DNA of 49,352 nucleotides. Source: Lachnospiraceae bacterium UBA938. GTDB taxonomy: Bacteria; Bacillota; Clostridia; Lachnospirales; Lachnospiraceae. The notes below the pieces were generated by a model. That model searched no databases and had not been told where the DNA came from. It saw nothing but the letters and a program-made list of their open reading frames with translations. A program made the translations under genes and the position numbers. Positions 35,511 through 43,060 of this stretch are shown piece after piece (the stretch's first letter is position 1; the number at the start of each line of letters is the position of its first letter). The stretch lies in contig DBDG01000036.1 of the NCBI GenBank assembly GCA_002293475.1, positions 1-49,352 on the forward strand, read 5' to 3'.

Positions 35511-36354
35511 TGGGAAGCTTCTCCTTTATTATCTTTTTTTTTTCATCTCCCTGACTGCCGACTTGATTGCTTTTTTCTCCTAAACGGTATAGCGCCACTA
35601 GGAATCGGGCAATCGCTTTGGGCCAAAATCTACAAAACATCGCATAATCTTCTTTAGTCCGGATATTGCTCCTGATAATCTGAGTGGTAGTCGAATGAGC
35701 ATGGATGCGGTGGCCGATAAGCTGTTTATGGATGTATATAAATTCACCTTTTTCTTTTGATATTTTCTCCCAAGCCTGCCAGTCAGTATTGCTTTTAAAG
35801 CTATCCGTAAAAACCGGTTTTTTAATACGGCTCATCACCATGGTCACCGAAGGGCAACAGATGGGATTGCCGGCCGACAATACCCGCCTTCTTATAAAAA
35901 TACTGCTGCTAAACAAAGGTATCTGTAGCGGCAGTAGCAATAACCGCTTCACGGTCAAATTACTGTTTCGATATTGTTTTCTTCCGTCACGGATCACATA
36001 GCTATCCGTAAATAATAACAGCGGGCGGCTGACCCGGTTACACTTTGCTATTATCTGTTTGGCATATTGCCGCTCATAGATATCATCCTGATGGACTATC
36101 GTAACAAGCGGTGTTTTCGCACAGCTGACTGCAAAATTCCAGTCAGCGGCCAGACTTGTTCTACCGTTGCTTACAAACAGCTTAATATCATATTGACGGC
36201 TCAGTTCATTAATCATCTCATTAGGGGTAGAAGTCACCATAATAATCGTCGTCAATATCTCTTGATTCACTAATGATAAAATACAAGCCTCTAAATATGG
36301 GCTAGTCTGGTAGGCGCAAATCACAAACGTATGCGAGTCGCTGTTATATTTCAT
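35458..36354 (-). CDS. GT2-family glycosyltransferase with A10 tract near the 3' end
   Basis: A 298-residue GT-A enzyme. HTFVICAYQTSPYLEACILS opens it, SLAADWNFAV lies mid-domain, and IVHQDDIYE gives the metal-site Asp pair. Conservation fades after about residue 250. The gene contains ten consecutive A (35534-35543 on the plus strand as T) and then runs 53 bases into the radical SAM gene in another frame. Losing one A would give a stop at once, before the radical SAM RBS, so the last 20 or so residues are doubtful. A promoter (36398-36426) precedes it, and AAAAGG stands five bases before its ATG. Confidence 0.85.
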   Translation of the reverse strand: MKYNSDSHTFVICAYQTSPYLEACILSLVNQEILTTIIMVTSTPNEMINELSRQYDIKLFVSNGRTSLAADWNFAVSCAKTPLVTIVHQDDIYERQYAKQIIAKCNRVSRPLLLFTDSYVIRDGRKQYRNSNLTVKRLLLLPLQIPLFSSSIFIRRRVLSAGNPICCPSVTMVMSRIKKPVFTDSFKSNTDWQAWEKISKEKGEFIYIHKQLIGHRIHAHSTTTQIIRSNIRTKEDYAMFCRFWPKAIARFLVALYRLGEKSNQVGSQGDEKKKIIKEKLPIEKKKNLVWNCDRHIPL

Positions 36355-36397
36355 AGTAACCTTTTCTCCTGAAAGAAACTGTCCTTGGCTATTTGTA

Positions 36398-36426
36398 ATA
36401 ATATCATCTGGTCTTGTCCTTGTCTA
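36398..36426 (-). promoter_or_regulatory. Internal promoter for the second block
   Basis: On the minus strand TAGACA (36421-36426) and TATTAT (36398-36403) are 17 bases apart, each one base from consensus. Transcription would start near 36391, about 37 bases before the ATG at 36354. It lies in a 120-base gap with no gene, which I otherwise see as empty. Confidence 0.55.
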
Positions 36427-36474
36427 CTCTGGTAACAATGTAGATTCTTAGCACTTACATAACATAAGATAAGA

Positions 36475-37395
36475 TCAGCTCAAAATATCATGTACGAGAA
36501 CTTCAATCCGACATTCATACCGGTCTATCAATAGAGAGCCGTCTACCGTACGGACCACCGGTTTTCCATCAAACATATCAACCACCTCACCAGGCGCATA
36601 TGCAGAAAAATCAATTATCTCGTCAAAAGGGCGAGCCTCCCAAATAATCAGTTTTTCTTCTCCCAGCATGGCAAATGCACCGGGAAAAGGAGCCGTAACG
36701 CCGCGGATCAGATTATATATCTCTCTTGTCTTATGGCGGAAATCAATTTTACCGTCCGCTGCCGTCCGTTTATCAAACCAGGAATCAAAATCCTTCGATT
36801 CCTTTCTAATGACAACATTGCCTTCCTGATAAGCTGCTATAAGCTTTCTAATCAGTCGCTTAGAACAAATCATATTCTTATACTGTGCAGTTCTGATCGT
36901 ATCATGTGGGGTAAGCGAGAACATTTCCGTCGCAAAGATATTGGAACTGTCCGCCTTTTCATCATAGCGGAACAAGTTCAGGTTAAAGCGGCTGTCGCCT
37001 AGGATAATTGACCAATTAAGCGGAGAACGCCCCCTGCCATAGGGAAGATAACCACAGTTACCATGAAAACCGAAGATACCGTATTCAAACTGGTCTAATA
37101 CTGCCTGCGGCACCAACCTCTGCCAGCCCATAGATATCCCGATTTCAAACTCGTTTTCCGCCAGAAAGGCTTTGGTTTTTCCGTCAGTAAGATGATAACT
37201 GTCTGCCTCAAACACTGGAATGCCATACTTTTCCGTCAGCACCGTCAGCCCTTTATAACCGGATATCTCATTCTTTTCCGTAACTGCCTTACCGACCGTT
37301 ATCACTAAATCCACCGGACATATCTCTTTATGAATAAATTCGACTATATTTTCCGTGGTATCCTTTACTCCCAACACAGCCACTTTAAATTTCAT
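36475..37395 (-). CDS. Formyltransferase-family protein, probable sugar N-formyltransferase
   Basis: A 306-residue member of the methionyl-tRNA/sugar formyltransferase family. The folate-site loop FHGNCGYLPYGRGRSP (110-125) corresponds to the HxSLLPxxRG motif. His111 and Asp149 (EKADSSN) match the catalytic His and Asp, but the position of the usual catalytic Asn (N-x-H) is Gly109. Variants of this type are seen in glycan clusters. It should transfer a formyl group from 10-formyl-tetrahydrofolate to a sugar amine, perhaps 4-amino-trideoxyhexose made by the PglF/PglE pair, or a GalN residue. AGGAG is eight bases before the ATG. It ends the first block. Confidence 0.87.
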   Translation of the reverse strand: MKFKVAVLGVKDTTENIVEFIHKEICPVDLVITVGKAVTEKNEISGYKGLTVLTEKYGIPVFEADSYHLTDGKTKAFLAENEFEIGISMGWQRLVPQAVLDQFEYGIFGFHGNCGYLPYGRGRSPLNWSIILGDSRFNLNLFRYDEKADSSNIFATEMFSLTPHDTIRTAQYKNMICSKRLIRKLIAAYQEGNVVIRKESKDFDSWFDKRTAADGKIDFRHKTREIYNLIRGVTAPFPGAFAMLGEEKLIIWEARPFDEIIDFSAYAPGEVVDMFDGKPVVRTVDGSLLIDRYECRIEVLVHDILS

Positions 37396-37419
37396 CTATA
37401 CTTCTCCTACTTTTGCTTA

Positions 37420-38394
37420 TTAAAGATTTGCCTTATACCAGTCAATCGCCAATGCAATCCCCTTCGCAAAGTCATACTCCGGGCAATATCCCAGCAGTTT
37501 CTTTGCCTTAGAAATATCTGCGTTAGAATCCCGGATATCACCACGGCGTTCCGGTCCAAACACCGGCTCAACCTTCTTTCCCAGAGCTGCGCACAGACTA
37601 TAATAAACATCAATTAAATATTCCCGGCCGCCGGCACCAATATTAAAAGCTTCACCAGACGCTTCCGAATCTGCCAGACAGGCCCGCAGATTCGCCTCAA
37701 TGACATTGTCTATATAGGTAAAATCCCGCGACTGCTTTCCATCCCCATTGATAACCGGCACCTCCCCGTTAATCAATAACCGGATAAATTTCGGAATAAC
37801 AGCCGCATAAACCCCATCCGGATCCTGCCGCCGTCCAAACACATTAAAGTACCGCAGCCCATAGGTATCCAAGCCATATAGTTCCTTATATAACCGGCCA
37901 TATTCCTCATCCACTTTCTTAGTCAGCGCATAGGGAGAAAGTACCTTCCCTTCTCTTCCCTCCCTCTTAGGAAGCTCCGGATGATCGCCGTACACCGAAG
38001 AACTGGAGGCATAGACAAACTTCTTCACGCCATTTTGTCTTGATGCCTCCATCATATTCAGTGTCCCCATAATATTAATCCCTTCATACAGCAACGGCAT
38101 CTCAATGCTTCTGGGGACGCTGCCCCATGCCGCCTGATTCAAGACATAATCCGCCCCCGCTGTCACTTGCATGCAAGTATCCAGATCACGGATGTCGCCC
38201 TCGCTAAATTCAAATCCCGGCCGGCCGACAAAAGGCGCAATATTCTCATATTTACCGGTCGACAGATTATCCAGACATCTGACTCTATATCCCATATCGA
38301 GGATGGCTTCGCAAAGATTGGAACCGATGAAGCCGGCTCCGCCGGTCACCAGAAAAAGGCTTTTCTCATCAAATCTCAGTGCTTGATAGCTCAT
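37420..38394 (-). CDS. tviC: TviC/WbpP-type UDP-sugar 4-epimerase
   Basis: A 324-residue extended SDR enzyme. FLVTGGAGFIGSNL binds NAD, YASSSSVYG holds the Ser and Tyr164-like YALTKK the Tyr-Lys pair, and LRYFNVFGRRQDPDG with YAAVIPKF is the hallmark of TviC/WbpP epimerases. These interconvert UDP-GlcNAc/GalNAc or the corresponding uronates. Pairing with the adjacent TviB-type dehydrogenase gives UDP-GalNAcA or UDP-GlcNAcA. The ATG at 38394 has AGGAG upstream; the ORF could reach 38430 but without an RBS. Gap to TviB is 62 bases. Confidence 0.93.
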   Translation of the reverse strand: MSYQALRFDEKSLFLVTGGAGFIGSNLCEAILDMGYRVRCLDNLSTGKYENIAPFVGRPGFEFSEGDIRDLDTCMQVTAGADYVLNQAAWGSVPRSIEMPLLYEGINIMGTLNMMEASRQNGVKKFVYASSSSVYGDHPELPKREGREGKVLSPYALTKKVDEEYGRLYKELYGLDTYGLRYFNVFGRRQDPDGVYAAVIPKFIRLLINGEVPVINGDGKQSRDFTYIDNVIEANLRACLADSEASGEAFNIGAGGREYLIDVYYSLCAALGKKVEPVFGPERRGDIRDSNADISKAKKLLGYCPEYDFAKGIALAIDWYKANL

Positions 38395-38456
38395 GTTATA
38401 TCTCCTGTTGTTTCGTAATGCCAAAACCATAAACTTCCGCCTCTAACTAGGCATAT

Positions 38457-39773
38457 TTACAGCCTCCAGTACAGATAATCGCTGCCGGAAAACTCACTTC
38501 TATGGAACAGCCCCTTTAGGTCAACAAATACCTTCTTTTTGCTGCCGGCATGAAAGAACCCGTCTATCTCTTCTTTGCTAAGTGCCGCAAACTGCTCATG
38601 TGCAACCGCTATGATGACGGCATCCATGTCTTTTATATCCGCCATATCAGCAAAATCTATTCCATATAGCTGCTTTGCCTCAACTGCATCAGCCTGAGGA
38701 TCTATCACAATCGGACAAATCCCGTATTCGATCAGTTCTTTATAGATATCCACTACTTTAGTATTTCTGGTATCCGGACAGTTTTCCTTAAAGGTAAAAC
38801 CCATAATCGCTATCTTGGCCGGCTTTACCGGAATATCAGCCTTAATCAGGTTCTTCACTAGGCTTTCTGCCACATATTTGCCCATATCATCATTGATGCG
38901 GCGGCCGGCTAGGATGATCTGGGAATGATAGCCGGCTTCCTCGGCTTTATAGGTAAGATAATAAGGATCTATGCCGATACAGTGGCCGCCTACCAGACCA
39001 GGGGCAAACTTGAGGAAATTCCACTTGGTTCCTGCTGCTTCCAAGACCGATTTAGTATCAATGCCCAAGCGGTTAAAGATTATGGATAACTCATTCATGA
39101 AAGCAATATTAATATCACGCTGGCAGTTTTCAATGACTTTTGCCGCTTCGGCTACTTTAATTGAGTCCGCCCGGTAGATACCGGCCTCTACCACCATTTC
39201 ATATACTCCGGCGATGATGTCCAGAGTTTCATCATCCATACCAGCGACAATCTTCACGATGGTTTCCAGACGATGTACCTGGTCGCCGGGATTGATCCTT
39301 TCCGGTGAGTAGCCGATCTTAAAATCGGTTCCGCAGGTAAGGCCGGATTCCTTTTCCAGTATCGGTACGCAGGTTTCTTCCGTTACGCCGGGATAGACTG
39401 TGGATTCAAAGACAACGACCGAACCTTTGGTAAGATTCTGCCCTAAGATCCGGCTGGCGCCCTTGATAGGTGACAAGTCGGGGGTATGATCCCCGTTTAC
39501 TGGCGTGGGAACTGCCACAATATGAAATCTGGCCTCTTTGAGGCGAGCCGGATCGGCGGTAAATTCGACGGTGGTATTTTTAACTACCTCATCACCGACC
39601 TCCTTGGTAGGATCCGCTCCGCTCCGGTAGATATTGATCTTGTCCTCATTAAGGTCAAAACCGATCACTTTAGTCTTCCTAGCAAATGCTACCGCAATCG
39701 GCATCCCCACATATCCCAGACCCACCACTGATATTTTTTCCTCGCCGGCGGCAATTTTATCGAATAAACTCAT
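38457..39773 (-). CDS. tviB: TviB/WbpO-type UDP-N-acetylhexosamine 6-dehydrogenase
   Basis: A 438-residue UDP-sugar dehydrogenase. ISVVGLGYVGMPIAVAFA is the NAD site, AVPTPVNGDHTPDLSPI, ESTVYPGVTEE and SPERINPGD follow, and the signature AAGTKWNFLKFAPGLVGGHC with GIDPYYL holds the catalytic Cys near 265. These details separate it from the WecC-type enzyme encoded at 26549-27778. Oxidation of UDP-GlcNAc or UDP-GalNAc at C6 gives a uronate. The second ATG (39773) is five bases from GGAG and is preferred to 39776. The start overlaps the end of the GT4 gene by about 17 bases. Confidence 0.94.
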   Translation of the reverse strand: MSLFDKIAAGEEKISVVGLGYVGMPIAVAFARKTKVIGFDLNEDKINIYRSGADPTKEVGDEVVKNTTVEFTADPARLKEARFHIVAVPTPVNGDHTPDLSPIKGASRILGQNLTKGSVVVFESTVYPGVTEETCVPILEKESGLTCGTDFKIGYSPERINPGDQVHRLETIVKIVAGMDDETLDIIAGVYEMVVEAGIYRADSIKVAEAAKVIENCQRDINIAFMNELSIIFNRLGIDTKSVLEAAGTKWNFLKFAPGLVGGHCIGIDPYYLTYKAEEAGYHSQIILAGRRINDDMGKYVAESLVKNLIKADIPVKPAKIAIMGFTFKENCPDTRNTKVVDIYKELIEYGICPIVIDPQADAVEAKQLYGIDFADMADIKDMDAVIIAVAHEQFAALSKEEIDGFFHAGSKKKVFVDLKGLFHRSEFSGSDYLYWRL

Positions 39774-40863
39774 CATTGCTCCTTTCAGCCCTTTTACTTA
39801 TTTCTTCCAGATAGGCTCGTACTACCCTTTCTCTGTCAAATTCCCGTCCCATTTTTTCCCTGGCCTTCCGTCCCATCAAGGCCCGCTCCCCTAACGGAAT
39901 AGCCATAAACTGTCTGATAGCGCGGATCAGGTCGGCACTGTCACGGGGCCGGAAGCCTAAGCCGGTCTCCCCTTCGGTAAATATCTCCCGGCAGCCGCTG
40001 ATGTCGGAAGCCAGAACCGGTCTTCCGGTGGATGAAGCTTCCTGTAGCACATTGGACATCCCTTCGTGGTAGGAAGGCAGGATGACCGCGCTTGCCTGCG
40101 CCAACAATTCATGTACCTGCGGCTGGAAGCCGAGCTGTTCAATGACCCCGCGCCGCTCCAGCCTGTCCAGTGTTTCCTGATAATCTTCATCACAGTAGCC
40201 GGCAATCTGAAAGCGGGTCTTTTCATTATGTAAAGCCTCAGCAGCTTCTAGGAATTCTTCAATGCCTTTTTCTCTCATGACACGGCCGACATATAAAAAG
40301 CAGAATCCTTCCCGCATCGGATAAGGTTCCATACGATGTTCGCGGATATTCACTCCCGAACCGCTGACCAGCCTGATGTTTTGGGCACTGATACGGTATT
40401 GATGAAATATATCCTGGTTCTCTTTATTTTGGAAAAAAATGCAGGCGGCTTTGCTGATACCTATTCGATATAGTAAAATCACTATTTTCAGAAGTAAGCC
40501 CTTCTGCTGAAATACACTTCCCAGTCCGGTTATGGTTGCCAAGTAAGGGATATGACGCAATCTGCAGATAAGACCTCCGTAGATGTTAGGTTTTATTGTA
40601 TAAGTAAGAACCAAGGCCGGATCTGTCTTCTTGATCAGGCTGCGATAAGCCCTTATTAACTTAAAATCTTCTTTGGGATTAATCCCTCTCCTGTTCATGG
40701 GCGTATAAACCACCTGGCAGCCTAATTCCTCCAGATCGCTTGTTTTTACCTTATCCGGCAGGCCAACCGTTATGTTGTATTTTTGCACCAGCTGTTCCAG
40801 AAGCTCCCGTCGGAAATCATAGAGCCCGCCGGAAGAATTGGCTAAAATCAAGATATTCTCCAT
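39757..40863 (-). CDS. CapM-like GT4 glycosyltransferase
   Basis: A 368-residue GT-B enzyme. ILILANSSGGLYDFRRELLE and TYTIKPNIYGGLICRL with ITGLGSVFQ match the CapM/PglA-type GT4 enzymes that add the second sugar to the lipid carrier. LYVGRVMREKGIEEFLEA and SYHEGMSNVLQEASSTG form the donor half, with an Ex7E spacing. I start it at the ATG 40863 (GGGGAT upstream), since relatives begin with this strand; the ATG at 40899 overlaps the previous stop as TAATG and could also be used. Next to TviB and PglF, it is a likely early step of repeat assembly. Confidence 0.92.
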   Translation of the reverse strand: MENILILANSSGGLYDFRRELLEQLVQKYNITVGLPDKVKTSDLEELGCQVVYTPMNRRGINPKEDFKLIRAYRSLIKKTDPALVLTYTIKPNIYGGLICRLRHIPYLATITGLGSVFQQKGLLLKIVILLYRIGISKAACIFFQNKENQDIFHQYRISAQNIRLVSGSGVNIREHRMEPYPMREGFCFLYVGRVMREKGIEEFLEAAEALHNEKTRFQIAGYCDEDYQETLDRLERRGVIEQLGFQPQVHELLAQASAVILPSYHEGMSNVLQEASSTGRPVLASDISGCREIFTEGETGLGFRPRDSADLIRAIRQFMAIPLGERALMGRKAREKMGREFDRERVVRAYLEEISKRAERSNDEFIR

Positions 40864-40898
40864 ATTAATCCCCATGCATTTCGCCAGCCTGTTTTCCA

Positions 40899-41882
40899 TT
40901 ATAAAATAATGCCTGTTTCATTGATATCAAATATTTTCATCTCGTTATATTTCATCATCGCTATTCCAGGATGATAATCACCGATATTCACGGGATTTTC
41001 CCGGCCTGCCAGATTATTGATTACCTGGGCAGGAAAGTCGATCCCGCAGGCATGGGCATGTGGATAGCCGCCGCCGAAACGGGGATTAACTTCAGAAATG
41101 TAATATTCGCCATTTATGTGAAATATATCAATATCTATCATACCATAAAAACCGCAGGATTCTACAAAATTTTTAATCAAGTTGAATAATCTCTCGTTCT
41201 GTACCGAGACGGACTTGTCCGTCTCGCCGGCCCGCATTTTTAGCTTTTTCTTTAAAAATATGGTGGTGCATTTCCCTGATATCATGTCAATATACACATC
41301 GGCTCCATATTCCTGGCCGTCCATATATTCCTGAATCATCAGGTCATCATAGCGCGCAAACAGGACTTCGATTTCTTCCCTTGACATCACTTTATTGATG
41401 TTGATGCTGGCGCTCCCTTTTACCGGTTTGACAAAAACCGGATACCCGGCTTTGTCCGCCGCCGCATCACGGTAAAAATCCTCCTTCCGGGCATAACATT
41501 TAGCGGTGGGGATTGACATCTTTTTCAACAGGCTGAACATCGCCAATTTATCAAAACAGGTCTCAATGATATCCGCTTTCGAAATGACGGGGACGGTGCC
41601 GATTGCCAGAAAATCCTCCTTCTTAGCGGCCAAGAGGCTCAGTTCGGGATCAATCAAGGAAAACACCCCGCCGATGTTGTTTTTATTACATATATCCAGA
41701 ATACATTCCAGATAACCCGGCGATGTAATGCGCGGAACCAGATAAAAATCATCGGCATCATATATGGCCGGTGCCAGATTGGAACAGTCGGTAGCAATCA
41801 CCTTGCCGGCATCCCCCACCGCCTCTTTAAAATACTGGACAATCTTATTTCGTGTTCCTGCGCTAAGTATCAATATATTCAT
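40899..41882 (-). CDS. ATP-grasp ligase, CarB-like, of the PglF/PglE cassette
   Basis: A 327-residue ATP-grasp enzyme. ILILSAGTRNKIVQYFKEA is the N-terminal domain, VFVKPVKGSASIN is the ATP-binding strand and loop, LMIQEYMDGQEYGADVYID follows, and SEVNPRFGGGYPHAHACG contains the metal-binding Glu and Asn. It should link a carboxylate to an amine using ATP. In Neisseria, an ATP-grasp domain in PglB2 replaces the PglB acetyltransferase and makes the glyceramido sugar GATDH, so acylation of the 4-amino sugar here is likely. GGAG is five bases before the ATG at 41882; the start at 41906 would overlap the aminotransferase gene. Confidence 0.9.
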   Translation of the reverse strand: MNILILSAGTRNKIVQYFKEAVGDAGKVIATDCSNLAPAIYDADDFYLVPRITSPGYLECILDICNKNNIGGVFSLIDPELSLLAAKKEDFLAIGTVPVISKADIIETCFDKLAMFSLLKKMSIPTAKCYARKEDFYRDAAADKAGYPVFVKPVKGSASININKVMSREEIEVLFARYDDLMIQEYMDGQEYGADVYIDMISGKCTTIFLKKKLKMRAGETDKSVSVQNERLFNLIKNFVESCGFYGMIDIDIFHINGEYYISEVNPRFGGGYPHAHACGIDFPAQVINNLAGRENPVNIGDYHPGIAMMKYNEMKIFDINETGIIL

Positions 41883-41896
41883 GACTGCTCCATCCC

Positions 41897-43060
41897 TTAT
41901 CTGCAAAAACTGTTTGCACTGCTTACACTGCTGACAACTGAAATAATTAATTCCATGTCTGCATCAGTATTTTTGATATCACTAGGCAGACATAGACCTC
42001 TGGCAAAGATATCTTCTGAGACGGCCATTGACCCCTCTTCATTATGCGAAATAAAGTCAAATCCGGCAAATACCGGCTGGCAATGCATAGGCTTCCAGAT
42101 AGGGCGCGATTCGATATTTTCAGCGGCCAAGGCATCCATGATCTGATCGGGCTTAACGGGACATTCTTTTGCGATTGTCATGCAGGATAGCCAGTTGTTG
42201 GCTTCTCCGTCACCATTGAGCGGATTCATGGTAATCATCGGTATGTCCGTAAAGGCTTCCTGATACCGGCGGTAGATGGCTTGCTTTTTCTGCTTGTGTG
42301 CTTCGAGATAAAGAAGCTGACCCCGGCCGATTCCGGCAACTATATTACTCATGCGGTAGTTGTAGCCGATCTGGGAATGTTGATAGTGCCTAGCCGGGTC
42401 TCTCGCCTGGGTGGACAAAAAACGAGCCTTGGCGATATACTCTTCTTCATCAGAGACAAGCATGCCGCCGCCTGAGGTGGTGATAATTTTATTACCGTTA
42501 AAGGAAAAGACACCCAGCTTACCGAAGGTACCCGTCTGTCTGCCCCGGTATGTGGCGGAAAGCGATTCGGCAGCGTCTTCAATAACCGGTACCTGATATT
42601 CTTCACAGACTGCCATGATTTCCGCCATTTTGGCGGGTGTTCCGTAGAGATGCACTACAATCACCGCTTTGGGGCGGGGGTATTTGGCAAAGGCTTTTCT
42701 TAAGGCTTCCGGTGACATATTCCAAGTGTCGGGCTCGGAGTCGATAAAAACAGGAACAGCTTTTTCATATAATATGGGATTGCATGTGGCACTAAAGGTC
42801 AAGGACGAGACAAATACGGTGTCGCCCTGGGCTACCCCTAAGAGACGTAAGGCCAGATGAATGGCTGCGGTACCGGAACTCAGTGCCGCAGCATAGCCGC
42901 TTCCGGTATAAGCGGCCAGTTCTTTTTCAAAATTATCCACATTCGGACCCAAAGGAGCCACCCAGTTGCTGTTAAAGGCTTCTTTTACAAAGTCCTGTTC
43001 CCGGCTATGCATGGTCGGTGAAGAAAGGTAGATTTTCTTTTTGTTGTTTATATCGCTCAT
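41897..43060 (-). CDS. PglE-like sugar aminotransferase (DegT/DnrJ/EryC1/StrS)
   Basis: A 387-residue PLP enzyme. YLSSPTMHSREQDFVKEAF opens it, ALSSGTAAIHLAL binds the cofactor phosphate, EDAAESLSATYRG and FSFNGNKIITTSGGGM follow, and the Lys at about 190 forms the Schiff base. The start and length fit PglE/Per-type 4-keto-6-deoxy sugar aminotransferases. It should turn the PglF product into UDP-4-amino-2-acetamido-4,6-dideoxy-hexose with glutamate as amine donor. The ATG overlaps the PglF stop by four bases, so the two are coupled. It is followed 14 bases later by the ATP-grasp gene. Confidence 0.93.
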   Translation of the reverse strand: MSDINNKKKIYLSSPTMHSREQDFVKEAFNSNWVAPLGPNVDNFEKELAAYTGSGYAAALSSGTAAIHLALRLLGVAQGDTVFVSSLTFSATCNPILYEKAVPVFIDSEPDTWNMSPEALRKAFAKYPRPKAVIVVHLYGTPAKMAEIMAVCEEYQVPVIEDAAESLSATYRGRQTGTFGKLGVFSFNGNKIITTSGGGMLVSDEEEYIAKARFLSTQARDPARHYQHSQIGYNYRMSNIVAGIGRGQLLYLEAHKQKKQAIYRRYQEAFTDIPMITMNPLNGDGEANNWLSCMTIAKECPVKPDQIMDALAAENIESRPIWKPMHCQPVFAGFDFISHNEEGSMAVSEDIFARGLCLPSDIKNTDADMELIISVVSSVSSANSFCR

